Source: Chitinophaga pinensis (GTDB lineage Bacteria; Bacteroidota; Bacteroidia; Chitinophagales; CAIOSU01). Taken from it: DNA of 64,000 nt. The notes under the pieces are model-generated. The model saw only the letters and a list, made by a program, of their open reading frames with translations. It searched no databases and was not told the origin of the DNA. Of the stretch, positions 28,807-36,559 are shown piece after piece. The stretch lies in contig CAMDKI010000001.1 in NCBI GenBank assembly GCA_945901065.1, positions 1 through 64,000 of the forward strand. The letters run 5' to 3'. Each line of letters begins with the position of its first letter. Position 1 is the stretch's first letter. The position numbers were made by a program, and so were the translations under genes.

Positions 28807-28847
28807 CCATTTTCAAATTAGCTCATTTCCAAATTTTCAAATTGAAT
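28807..28847 (-). repeat. Word repeat D (abuts the purine phosphorylase stop)
   Basis: The + strand carries CATTTTCAAATTAGCTCATT and then further TTTCAAATT words, ending exactly at the stop codon of the purine nucleoside phosphorylase gene (28848-28850). The same word recurs twice, inverted, at 36400-36556. Confidence 0.7.
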
Positions 28848-29672
28848 TTACAAGCTCTCAATCAACTCCCTCAATACCGTAGTCAGTTTTGGTTCGGCCT
28901 CGCTGGCTACACGTATTACATCTTCCAGAGAGGTTTCTTTAATGTTTTCTTCTGGGTAGCCCATATCCGTAATTACCGAAATGGCAAATACAGGCAACTC
29001 CATGTGTTTGGCTACAATAACTTCTGGCACTGTGCTCATACCCACACAATCGCCGCCTATGGTATAGAACATTTTATATTCTGCTGGGGTCTCCAAAGTA
29101 GGCCCTTGCACACCTACATATACGCCAGCGTGAATGCGGTAGCCGTGCTTTAAGCCAATCTCTAAACCTTTTTGCACCAACGATTTGTCGTACGTTTTAA
29201 GCATATCTGGGAAACGCGGTCCCAACTCGTCGTAGTTTTTACCACGCAACGGGTGCTCTGGTTGCATATTTATATGGTCGCGCAAAATCATTAAGTCACC
29301 GTTTTGGTAACTTGGGTTTAAGCCACCTGAGGCGTTGGAGATAAAAAGGGTTTTTATACCCAAGTATTTAAATACTCTTACTGGGAAGGTAACTTGCTGC
29401 ATGCTGTATCCTTCGTAGTAGTGAAAACGGCCTTGCATGGCCACTACTTTTTTACCGTTTAGGTTACCGAAAATCAATCGGCCCTTGTGGCTTTCCACTG
29501 TCGATACGGGGAAGTTTGGTATGTTGCCGTAAGGCAGCTCGGCTACCAATTCAATTTCTTCGGCAAGGTTTCCTAGTCCAGTGCCAAGTATAATGGCATA
29601 GTCGGGTTGGAAGTTAACGGTGGCTTTAATGAATTTTACGGTCTCTTCAATTTTTTCAAGCAAATGCTCCAT
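28848..29672 (-). CDS. punA: Purine-nucleoside phosphorylase
   Basis: The 274-residue cytosolic enzyme splits purine nucleosides with phosphate for base salvage. Features of the trimeric PNP/MTAP family: the phosphate loop IILGTGLG, the FPVSTVESHKGRLIFG segment with His, QGRFHYYEGYS, SNASGGLNPSYQNGDLMILRDHIN, and the purine site VYVGVQGPTLETPAEYKMF...VGMSTVPEVIVAKH followed by SVITDMGY. Asn would favour 6-oxopurines. Its start lies 2 bases after the lpxK stop, so the two are co-transcribed; this lpxK-PNP pairing recurs in the phylum as I recall. Confidence 0.95.
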   Translation of the reverse strand: MEHLLEKIEETVKFIKATVNFQPDYAIILGTGLGNLAEEIELVAELPYGNIPNFPVSTVESHKGRLIFGNLNGKKVVAMQGRFHYYEGYSMQQVTFPVRVFKYLGIKTLFISNASGGLNPSYQNGDLMILRDHINMQPEHPLRGKNYDELGPRFPDMLKTYDKSLVQKGLEIGLKHGYRIHAGVYVGVQGPTLETPAEYKMFYTIGGDCVGMSTVPEVIVAKHMELPVFAISVITDMGYPEENIKETSLEDVIRVASEAEPKLTTVLRELIESL

Positions 29673-29674
29673 GA

Positions 29675-30763
29675 TTAGGGTTGTATGGCGTTTCGGTTTT
29701 TCAATTCCCTTAAACGGGATAAATAGTTTAATATTTCAGTATCGAACAGGGCTTTGTCTTCCGCGAAGAACGCTACCTGCATCGGTTGCACAAAAATCGG
29801 TATTTTCCGCTCAATAAACCATTGGCGGAAGGTATGCAGCCGCACGGCATCTTTTTCGGTAGTGATTATGGCTTTTTGCGCCGACTCTAAGTTGGCAAAG
29901 GCCGTCACCATGTGCTCAGCATCATGCGCGCTGTAGGCGTGATGGTCGGGGTATTGCATGGCATGTACCTGCTTAAACTTTGGGGTTAAATACTCCAACA
30001 AGGGTTTAGGGTTGGCTATGCCAGCCAACATTATTATCTCTACATCGGTGCCTTGAGCCAGCTTTTCGGCTGGGTTCATTAGGTTGTAGGCAGGGGCATA
30101 TTGTAGGTAACTGAAAAACAGTTTTTGATTGGCCAAAGGCTTTAGCTCCTGCCTTACAGCCGCTTTTTGTTGTGCCGTAAGGTTGGGCGGACACTTGGTA
30201 ACGATGATAAATTGGGCCCTAGCTGCTCCTGCAATTGGTTCCCTAAGGCTGCCAGCAGGTATCAATTCATCGCGGGTATATAAGTTGTTGTAGTCGGTAA
30301 GTAGTATGTTCAGCCCAGCGTCAATGCTTCGGTGCTGAAAGGCATCATCCAACAACAATACTTCGGTAGCTGGCCAATCGCTCAACAGTTGCGGCACGGC
30401 CATCACCCTATCCTCGCCTACACTTACACCTACCTGCGGGTATTTCCATTTTATTAGTTGTGGTTCGTCGCCCACCTGTTCTGGGGTGGTTTCAGCTGTG
30501 GCAGCAAAGTATCCTTTGGTTTTGCGCATATAACCCCGGCTGAGGGTAGCCACATGAAAGTGCGGGCTAATGAGCCTGATAAGGTATTCAATGTGCGGGG
30601 TTTTACCGGTGCCTCCGTAGCTAAGGTTGCCTATGTTTATTACCGGCAGCTCAAACTGTATGCTTTTGTAATACCCGTTATCAAACAGCCAGTTTCGGGT
30701 GCGCACCACGCTACTATATACAAACGTGATGGGCGATAAAAGCATACTGGTAATTGATGGCAT
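29675..30763 (-). CDS. lpxK: Tetraacyldisaccharide 4'-kinase
   Basis: The 362-residue membrane-associated kinase phosphorylates lipid A precursor at the 4' position. The Walker A-like motif VINIGNLSYGGTGKTP (near residues 41-56) and LLLDDAFQHRSI are family signatures, as is the N-terminal hydrophobic helix (LLSPITFVYSSVV). Later segments IIVTKCPPNLT and AIITTEKDAVRL are also typical. It heads a two-gene minus-strand unit with the purine phosphorylase; the 98-base gap to the divergent Kazal gene should hold its promoter. Confidence 0.95.
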   Translation of the reverse strand: MPSITSMLLSPITFVYSSVVRTRNWLFDNGYYKSIQFELPVINIGNLSYGGTGKTPHIEYLIRLISPHFHVATLSRGYMRKTKGYFAATAETTPEQVGDEPQLIKWKYPQVGVSVGEDRVMAVPQLLSDWPATEVLLLDDAFQHRSIDAGLNILLTDYNNLYTRDELIPAGSLREPIAGAARAQFIIVTKCPPNLTAQQKAAVRQELKPLANQKLFFSYLQYAPAYNLMNPAEKLAQGTDVEIIMLAGIANPKPLLEYLTPKFKQVHAMQYPDHHAYSAHDAEHMVTAFANLESAQKAIITTEKDAVRLHTFRQWFIERKIPIFVQPMQVAFFAEDKALFDTEILNYLSRLRELKNRNAIQP

Positions 30764-30847
30764 GTTGTAAAACTAGTACGTTTTGCGAATAAGAATACAG
30801 CTAATGCTACGTTAAATGGTAAGCATGCCAATTTAGTTCGTATACCG

Positions 30848-30855
30848 TATCTTTG
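30848..30855 (+). promoter_or_regulatory. -7 promoter element of the Kazal-domain gene
   Basis: TATCTTTG matches TAnnTTTG exactly and ends only 6 bases before the ATG at 30862. If it is used, transcription would begin at or within a few bases of the start codon, giving an almost leaderless mRNA. Confidence 0.5.
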
Positions 30856-30861
30856 TTTATC

Positions 30862-31080
30862 ATGAAATATGCCTTTGTTTCTTTCTTTTTTGTAGCCTTG
30901 TTGTCTTTCTCTTGTAAAAAAACACAATCGTGTATTGATACTGCCAAGATTGACTACAACCGGTTTTGTGGCAACACCTACGACCCTGTGTGTGGTTGCG
31001 ACGACTTCACCTACAACAACGCCTGTGAGGCCGAGCGAAGTGGTGTAGTTTCTTGGATTGGTGGGCCGTGCTTACAGTAG
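30862..31080 (+). CDS. Kazal-domain lipoprotein
   Basis: The 72-residue protein has a lipoprotein signal (VALLSFSC, lipidated Cys18) and one Kazal-like domain with six further Cys (24, 36, 44, 46, 55, 70) around the signature PVCGCDDFTYNNACEAE. Kazal domains inhibit serine proteases by presenting a loop near the second Cys; P1 cannot be assigned safely. Small Kazal lipoproteins occur in Bacteroidota and may protect the cell envelope from proteases. ATG 30862 is used; a TTG three codons earlier falls in the promoter. Confidence 0.85.
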   Translation: MKYAFVSFFFVALLSFSCKKTQSCIDTAKIDYNRFCGNTYDPVCGCDDFTYNNACEAERSGVVSWIGGPCLQ

Positions 31081-31108
31081 TAGTATTGCCATTTAACCGT
31101 TAGGTAAC

Positions 31109-32128
31109 TTAAGGTCTAAAGCTGCTGTTGTTAATAAACTCATCATCAGTTAGGCTTTCCAGGAAAGCTATTAAATCAGCTTGTTCCTGTGCCGTTAGAT
31201 TAAGTGGTTTTACTAGGCTGCTTTTGTTAAAGTGATTACTTCCGCCACTATTATAATGCACTACGACGGCTTCTAAGTTAGGCAAACTGCCATCGTGCAT
31301 ATATGGTGCAGTGCGAGCTACATTTCGTAAGGTGGGTATCTTAAATAGCGCATCGTCATTAAATTGTACTGTTACTCTTCGGCGGCCCATATCAGTATAA
31401 ACTTCGTAAAGGCCATTATTGGCAAAACCATTATTGGTAAAATTTGGCAATGAATGGCAATTGCTACAATTGGTTCTGCTGCTAAAAAACAAGTCCTTAC
31501 CCCTTATTTGGGCTTCATTAAGGGTAGTCTCGTTGTAATAATGGTATTTATCAAAAGGAGAATTAAAGGAAATTAGTGTGCGCTCAAAGGTTGCAATACT
31601 CTGCGTAAAAGAAACTTTATCTACAGGCCTGCCAAAAACTTCTAAAAAGCGCTCTGAGTAATATGGATGCGTTTTCAACTTCTCAATTACGCTATCCAGA
31701 ACATTGTTCATTTCAAAAGGAGATTCAATTGGTGCTATCACTTGCAGTTCGAGGCTTGGCACACCTCCATCCCAAAAAAACAAGTTGTTGTAGGCTACAT
31801 TGGTAAGCGATAGTGCATTGCGAAACCCAACTGAATCGTATACTCCTAGGCTAAACGTTTTGTTATCTACAAAGGCCAGTGATTGTATATGGCATGATGC
31901 ACAAGCAATGGTAGAGTCACGGGACAGCATTGGGTCGAAGAAAAGCATTTTCCCCAGCGCTATTTTTTCCATCGTCATTGTATTATCTGAAGGCACCCTT
32001 GGGTTCTCAACGCCTGGTGGTAAATTGAAAAAATACGGTGTTTGAGATAACATGCTTGTCTCTTCTTTGCTGCAATACGCAAAGACAAAACAAGTTGCAA
32101 GTAATAGTATGATATATTTTTTATCCAT
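31109..32128 (-). CDS. Di-haem cytochrome c peroxidase (MauG/MbnH-like)
   Basis: The 339-residue lipoprotein (lipobox Cys19 in VFAYCSKE) has two haem c motifs, Cys76-A-S-Cys79-His80 and Cys221-S-N-Cys224-His225, the mark of the bacterial di-haem peroxidase family. Motifs around them (GKMLFFDPMLSRDSTIACASCH; RGKDLFFSSRTNCSNCHSLPNFTNNGF; ALFKIPTLRNVARTAPYMHDGSLPNLEAVVVHYNSGG) are typical. It should act in the periplasm, reducing H2O2 or oxidising a protein partner. The MbnP-like gene in the same operon suggests the MbnH role: oxidation of a Trp in MbnP. Confidence 0.92.
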   Translation of the reverse strand: MDKKYIILLLATCFVFAYCSKEETSMLSQTPYFFNLPPGVENPRVPSDNTMTMEKIALGKMLFFDPMLSRDSTIACASCHIQSLAFVDNKTFSLGVYDSVGFRNALSLTNVAYNNLFFWDGGVPSLELQVIAPIESPFEMNNVLDSVIEKLKTHPYYSERFLEVFGRPVDKVSFTQSIATFERTLISFNSPFDKYHYYNETTLNEAQIRGKDLFFSSRTNCSNCHSLPNFTNNGFANNGLYEVYTDMGRRRVTVQFNDDALFKIPTLRNVARTAPYMHDGSLPNLEAVVVHYNSGGSNHFNKSSLVKPLNLTAQEQADLIAFLESLTDDEFINNSSFRP

Positions 32129-32142
32129 TTGCGTTTAAGTAA

Positions 32143-32169
32143 GGGCGAAAGCCATAAAGGCTCTCGCCC
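32143..32169 (-). other. Intercistronic hairpin before the di-haem peroxidase
   Basis: GGGCGAAAGCC and GGCTCTCGCCC form an 11-position stem with one mismatch around a 5-base loop, in the 59-base gap between two minus-strand genes. There is no T run on the minus strand, so it looks like an RNA processing or stability element rather than a terminator. Confidence 0.55.
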
Positions 32170-32187
32170 ATTACCAAATTCAGTTTG

Positions 32188-33096
32188 CTAGTCTTTTACA
32201 ACTTTAAATTGCTTAGTTGCACCATTATCTTGGGTTATAGATACAAAATACAGACCAGCCGCATAATCTTGCATACTGGCTTGTAGATTGCTATTTTTAC
32301 CCATAGCGGCACTGTATTTTAGCTGCCCATTAATACTATAAATCCTTACCTGTAAATGGTTATTATGGTTTGGAGCATTTATAGTAAGCACATCTTTTAC
32401 AGGATTGGGGTATAGTGCTACTTGGCCAAATGGCTCCGCTACATCAAGGGATGTCATTGGCCCGCCATTACCGCCAATAGTTACGGTTTTGTAGTAGACA
32501 TAGTCGCCAGTAATCTGTCCATTTCCGTTGGCAGCATTGCCGGCTATAAAGAAAGAGATGTTTTGATCTTTTACATCAGGAGCAGTCCAATTGAAAGTCC
32601 ACCTCTTTTCACCAATTTCAGGGCTGGTAACCGACCCTGGGTTGCTGGTGTGTGTTACGTATTGTAGCTGTCCAACTTGAGTTTGTGTAAAATCGAAAAT
32701 GCCTGAAGAGGTAACTTGCAATAAAGTATCGGTAGTGCTAAAGCTACCAATACTTGCTGAGTCTGCATCGCCCCATGAAGTAATTTTAAATCCAAACACA
32801 TCTTTACCCGGGTGAGCCAACTTTACGGTAAGTTGGTATGTTTCTCCTTCGGTCCAGCCAGATGAGGGAATATCGGTTACCAGCTGTAACAAACCACTGG
32901 GGTCGTTTACATCATTTCCGCTGTGGCAGCCAGTTACTTCACAACCACTAAATGTGCTTAAATAGGTAAATGTTCCTTGTTTTATTGGCGCACGAGTGCT
33001 ATCGCCAAACCCGCCGCGGGTAAAAGATATTGCGCCAGAGCAGGCAAGTAGCATTAAAAAGACAGCTACTGTGCTTTTACTTGTATATAGTTTCAT
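32188..33096 (-). CDS. Type IX cargo protein, choice-of-anchor V/Reeler-like
   Basis: The 302-residue protein has an N-terminal signal (VFLMLLACSGAISFTRGGFG). Residues about 25-200 resemble the choice-of-anchor V domain of Bacteroidota: GGFGDSTRAP, a TGCHSG motif, a long beta-sandwich with HPGKDVFGFKITSWGDAD and EKRWTFNWTAP. The C-terminal 80 residues form a type A sorting domain (VALYPNPVKDVLTIN...AGLYFVSITQDNGATKQFKVVKD) for export through T9SS and surface attachment. It sits between the MbnP-like and di-haem peroxidase genes. Confidence 0.85.
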   Translation of the reverse strand: MKLYTSKSTVAVFLMLLACSGAISFTRGGFGDSTRAPIKQGTFTYLSTFSGCEVTGCHSGNDVNDPSGLLQLVTDIPSSGWTEGETYQLTVKLAHPGKDVFGFKITSWGDADSASIGSFSTTDTLLQVTSSGIFDFTQTQVGQLQYVTHTSNPGSVTSPEIGEKRWTFNWTAPDVKDQNISFFIAGNAANGNGQITGDYVYYKTVTIGGNGGPMTSLDVAEPFGQVALYPNPVKDVLTINAPNHNNHLQVRIYSINGQLKYSAAMGKNSNLQASMQDYAAGLYFVSITQDNGATKQFKVVKD

Positions 33097-33112
33097 TTTT
33101 TATAATTTATAT

Positions 33113-33154
33113 ACTGTTCCCCTCTCCCCAATAAACATGGGAAAGGGGAACAGT
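33113..33154 (-). other. Strong intercistronic hairpin after the MbnP-like gene
   Basis: ACTGTTCCCCTCTCCC and GGGAAAGGGGAACAGT form a 16-position stem with a single mismatch and a 10-base loop, in the 101-base gap between the MbnP-like and cargo genes. On the minus strand it is not followed by a T run, so it may cap the upstream message or attenuate downstream expression. On the plus strand it is followed by T-rich sequence but no plus-strand gene ends there. Confidence 0.65.
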
Positions 33155-33197
33155 GTTTTGTTTTTTAATGGAATTGGATAGACTCCTAGTTGTGCTT

Positions 33198-34052
33198 TTA
33201 TTCCTGCACGAAAAAGTCCATTATATCTATAGCGCTAGCAGAGTTGGCTTGCAATACGGTACTGAGCTCGCCACCATGCACCTGAAATGGATTTGGCTGC
33301 CCAGGTGCTTGCACAAACGAGTAAGGTGTACCATTTACATTGGTAAGTAGGCGATTAATGTCGTATGTATAGATAATGCGGGTTACCTTGCCAGCCTCAA
33401 CATTAATTGTTGGCCGTTGGGCTGCCAGCAACATTGAGCGGAAATTGTAATCTACAGCACGCGAGCCTTGGCCTATGGATAAGTGCACCGCATTTCGCCC
33501 ATCAGGACCAACCGTTTCGCTGGTACCGTTAATTACCAAGAACTTAAAGCCAGAGTTCCAACTCCAGTACATACCATTTGAACCGTTAACCGGATATGGG
33601 TTTTTGGTAATTTCCGAAAGATTATATTGTCTTGGCACTTCCACCGCAAACCGCGCATCGGCATATTGTCCAGTAGGCACCTCAAAACCAACCTTATAGC
33701 TTTGTAAACCATATCCAGCGTTGAAATTTGGGTTGGTAAAGTTTACCAGCCAAATACCAGCTTGTGCAGAGTCGCCAGCCAAAGGCTTGGCAGCAAGTTC
33801 GGTACCATTTAAGTTTACCATGGCCACATTAGCCAAATAAAACTTCATGTCGGTAATAGTAAGCTCTTCGCCTGCAGGGGTTGTGAACGATTCATTCATT
33901 TGCAAGGCATCGTTGCCTACCATCGGTATAAATATCATTTCAACAGTACCCGTTGGTGTTTCTACAGGCGTGTTGTTATCATCATTGTCTTTTGAACAGC
34001 TTACCAAAGACACAACTAAGGCTAAGCCAAATATTAATATATATTTTTTCAT
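33198..34052 (-). CDS. MbnP-like lipoprotein
   Basis: The 284-residue lipoprotein (lipobox Cys19 in SLVSCSKD, followed by an Asp/Asn-rich linker) has the MbnP family core (PF20243): TITDMKFYLANVAMV, the Trp-rich motif MYWSWNSGFKFLVINGT (Trp163, Trp165) and DYNFRSMLLAAQRPTINVEAG. In the methanobactin system MbnP binds copper after the di-haem enzyme MbnH converts a Trp to kynurenine. Here a di-haem peroxidase gene is two genes downstream in the same operon. Copper binding is inferred from the family, not shown by the sequence. Confidence 0.87.
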   Translation of the reverse strand: MKKYILIFGLALVVSLVSCSKDNDDNNTPVETPTGTVEMIFIPMVGNDALQMNESFTTPAGEELTITDMKFYLANVAMVNLNGTELAAKPLAGDSAQAGIWLVNFTNPNFNAGYGLQSYKVGFEVPTGQYADARFAVEVPRQYNLSEITKNPYPVNGSNGMYWSWNSGFKFLVINGTSETVGPDGRNAVHLSIGQGSRAVDYNFRSMLLAAQRPTINVEAGKVTRIIYTYDINRLLTNVNGTPYSFVQAPGQPNPFQVHGGELSTVLQANSASAIDIMDFFVQE

Positions 34053-34133
34053 AAGGTTTTCTTGAAGGTTAAATAACTAACTACTCATGAAGTATTGGAA
34101 GAAACATCATGAGAAGCAAAAAGCCAAAGAAAA

Positions 34134-34535
34134 CTATACGCAAGGCGGTCGGAAAATATCCGCAGCGAATGAACGGCAGTATTTGTTTGAGCTACTGTTC
34201 GCAGTAATGTAGGTATTGCAAGGAGCAAGTAAATTTTCTGGAAATTTCTCGAAACTAACCCATAAAATCTCTAACTGCTTTTCAAGTAACGACGTATTGT
34301 TTTTAGGCTGGTTTTCGTTGCTTTTAAGTTTGCTCATTAACGAGCATTTTCCGTTACAGTTAAGTTCAGGTTTGCTCTTATTTACGCACAGCACCTTTGC
34401 GTAATAATCTTGGTTGATTAAATAATCACCTATTACAAACGAATTGGAAAGTTGCGGTATAAGCAGTGCCAATAAGCTCAATCCGATAAGGAAAAGGCCA
34501 ACTTTGTTACGGTATGTAGAAACATTTGATGCCAT
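34134..34535 (-). CDS. Small Cys-containing membrane protein, function unknown
   Basis: The 133-residue protein has one N-terminal membrane helix (VGLFLIGLSLLALLIPQL, about 12-29) and then a short extracytoplasmic part with the motif YAKVLCVNKSKPELNCNGKCSLM, i.e. CVNK...CNGKC. A further Cys occurs at LLAPC and two near the end (KYCRSF, RPPC). I recall similar proteins next to metal-related genes in Bacteroidota. It is the first gene of the MbnP operon, which suggests a role in copper or haem handling; this is inference. Confidence 0.7.
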   Translation of the reverse strand: MASNVSTYRNKVGLFLIGLSLLALLIPQLSNSFVIGDYLINQDYYAKVLCVNKSKPELNCNGKCSLMSKLKSNENQPKNNTSLLEKQLEILWVSFEKFPENLLAPCNTYITANSSSNKYCRSFAADIFRPPCV

Positions 34536-34827
34536 AGTCCAATGCTGATGTAAATATAAGCTAGTAAAGCGAGATTTGCAATTATCTTAGCTATAATGAT
34601 ACTGCCTAATGCATTAGCAGTGCTAGTCGGAAGTTTATCATTAAATTATAAAGATGTAGTTACTTGATGCATTTTAAGATGGATAAATCGTTTCGTGAAA
34701 AAGATTTTTGCGCCAATCAGTTTAACTGCATTTTTCTGGATACTTGATACTCAATAGTAGGTTCAAAAAAACAAATTCCTTATCTTCATAGCATTCAATC
34801 CAAATTATCCAAAAATTCTCCTCAACA
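34536..34827. other. Divergent intergenic region with palindrome
   Basis: The 292-base gap between the MbnP operon and the aldehyde dehydrogenase operon carries a perfect 12-base palindrome CTAATGCATTAG (34606-34617), a single copy of word repeat C (GATACTTGATACT, 34738-34760) and, closer to the dehydrogenase, TTATCTTCA, a weak -7-like element. The palindrome could be a repressor site serving the MbnP operon. Confidence 0.4.
34551..34581 (-). promoter_or_regulatory. Candidate promoter of the MbnP operon
   Basis: On the minus strand a TTG (-33-like) is followed after 20 bases by TATATTTA, one base from TAnnTTTG. The -7 element ends 15 bases before the ATG of the membrane protein gene. Spacing and sequence fit the Bacteroidota sigma-A promoter. 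Confidence 0.45.
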
Positions 34828-36399
34828 ATGGATACGTCCACCCTTGCCCGTGTTACGGTTACCAACCCCATTAATCTTAAAGAACTTTATTCGTTTGAAG
34901 AGCCAACCACGGCCGAGCTCGATCAAGTATTTGCCCGTGCCCGTGCCATGGAGCCCTTGCTGCGTAAAATGAGCGTAAAGGAAAGAGTGGGTCACATGAA
35001 TAATGTGAGGCAGTACATTATCGACAATCGCGAATGGATACTTGACCGTATTATAGAAGAAACAGGCAAGAGCCGAATGGATGCCCTTACCGCCGAAGTG
35101 TTTGAGGTAACCGATGTGTTTGATTACTTTGAGAAAGTAACCGAAAAGCTACTGAAAGATAAGAGTGTATATACCCCACTGCCGTTGTTGGGTAAAAAAT
35201 CGAAAATATATTGGGAACCGCTAGGCACGGTATTGATTATCGCTCCTTGGAATTTCCCATTCTACCAAGGCATTGTGCCAGCCATGTTGGCCTTTTTGGC
35301 AGGCAACCCAGTGTTGTTTAAGCCAAGTGAAGTAACCCCGATGAAGGGCGTGATGGAGAAAGTGCTCGAAGGCGCGGGTTTCCCTAAAGATGCCATACAG
35401 GTAGTATACGGTGCCAAAAACACCGGCGCACAATTGATTGAGCGCCGCCCTGCTAAAATACACTTTACCGGTAGCGTAAATACGGGCAAGAAAATTATGG
35501 CCTTGGCCGCACAGCAACTGATACCCGTTGATTTGGAGCTTGGAGGTAAAGACCCTAGCTTGGTTTTTGAAGACGTAGACCTAGAGCGTACCGTAAACGG
35601 CATTATGTGGGGCGCATTTACCAATGCAGGCCAAAGTTGCACTAGTATCGAGCGCTTGTACATACACGAAAGCATCTACCAGCCGCTGCTGGATATGCTG
35701 GTAGAAAAAACCAAAAAACTTACCGTAAGCCATGCGGGTCGCGATTACAAATCGCCAGCTGATGTGGATATGGGCACCGTTACAGCCGAGTTTCAGATAA
35801 GAATTATTGAAGACCATATTAAAGACGCTGTAGAGCGCGGAGGCAAGGTATTGTGTGGTGGCAGCCGCCAGCCTGGCACGCATCATTTTCCGCCAACCAT
35901 TGTGGCCGATGTAGACCATAGCTTTAAAATAGCCAGTGTGGAAACCTTCGGCCCGGTGATAGCGGTAATGAAATTCAAAACCGAAGAAGAGGCCATCCGT
36001 TTGGCAAACGACTCGCCATATGGCTTAAGTGCCAGTGTGTGGAGCAAAGACTTAAAACGTGCAGAGCGTGTTGCCCGAGAGATTATTACTGGCAACGTGA
36101 GTATCAACAGCCACATGCTAACCGAAGGCAATCCAGCGTTGCCGTTTGGTGGTATAAAGGATAGCGGCTTTGGTCGCTACAAAGGCGAAGCAGGCATCTA
36201 CACATTCTGCAACAGCAAATCAGTATTGATTGATGTTCAGGGCAAGAAGATAGAGCCACATTGGTACCCGTTTACCCCTGAGAAATATGCTTTGTTAACC
36301 GATTTGATGGTTGCGTTGTTTAGTAAATCGAAGAATTGGGTAAAATTTGCCGTTTCAGGATTGAAAATCGACAACATCGGCACGAAACAGAAATTATAA
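34828..36399 (+). CDS. Aldehyde dehydrogenase (NAD(P)-dependent)
   Basis: The 523-residue enzyme oxidises aldehydes to acids. Catalytic residues are visible: Asn142 in PWNFPF, the cofactor loop FTGSVNTG (213-220), Glu237 in LELGGKDP and nucleophile Cys271 in TNAGQSCTS. The region FGPVIAVMKFKTEEEAIRLANDSPYGLSASVWS and FGGIKDSGFGRYKGEAG are standard. Unlike short family members it has a C-terminal tail of about 50 residues with a hydrophobic stretch, so membrane association is possible. It lies upstream of a GMC oxidoreductase; alcohol to aldehyde to acid oxidation is a likely shared pathway. Confidence 0.95.
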   Translation: MDTSTLARVTVTNPINLKELYSFEEPTTAELDQVFARARAMEPLLRKMSVKERVGHMNNVRQYIIDNREWILDRIIEETGKSRMDALTAEVFEVTDVFDYFEKVTEKLLKDKSVYTPLPLLGKKSKIYWEPLGTVLIIAPWNFPFYQGIVPAMLAFLAGNPVLFKPSEVTPMKGVMEKVLEGAGFPKDAIQVVYGAKNTGAQLIERRPAKIHFTGSVNTGKKIMALAAQQLIPVDLELGGKDPSLVFEDVDLERTVNGIMWGAFTNAGQSCTSIERLYIHESIYQPLLDMLVEKTKKLTVSHAGRDYKSPADVDMGTVTAEFQIRIIEDHIKDAVERGGKVLCGGSRQPGTHHFPPTIVADVDHSFKIASVETFGPVIAVMKFKTEEEAIRLANDSPYGLSASVWSKDLKRAERVAREIITGNVSINSHMLTEGNPALPFGGIKDSGFGRYKGEAGIYTFCNSKSVLIDVQGKKIEPHWYPFTPEKYALLTDLMVALFSKSKNWVKFAVSGLKIDNIGTKQKL

Positions 36400-36556
36400 C
36401 TTGGAAATTTGAGAATGTGCTAATTTGGAAATGAGGTTTTGTGCGTAGTAGAGAGATTAATTAGCCTGTCACTTCTATTTTCAAGTTTTTGAAATTGCTA
36501 CATCCTCAAATTGAATTTCCATTTTCACATTTTCAAATTAGCACATTTTCAAATTA
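36400..36556. repeat. Inverted pair of word repeat D between ALDH and GMC genes
   Basis: 36400-36436 reads TTGGAAATTTGAGAATGTGC plus TAATTTGGAAATGAG; 36519-36556 reads the reverse complement with few changes (ATTTTCACATTTTCAAATTA and GCACATTTTCAAATTAG). The arms flank about 80 bases and could pair into a long stem in the ALDH-GMC transcript. The right arm ends 2 bases before the GMC ATG. Confidence 0.75.
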
Positions 36557-36559
36557 GTT

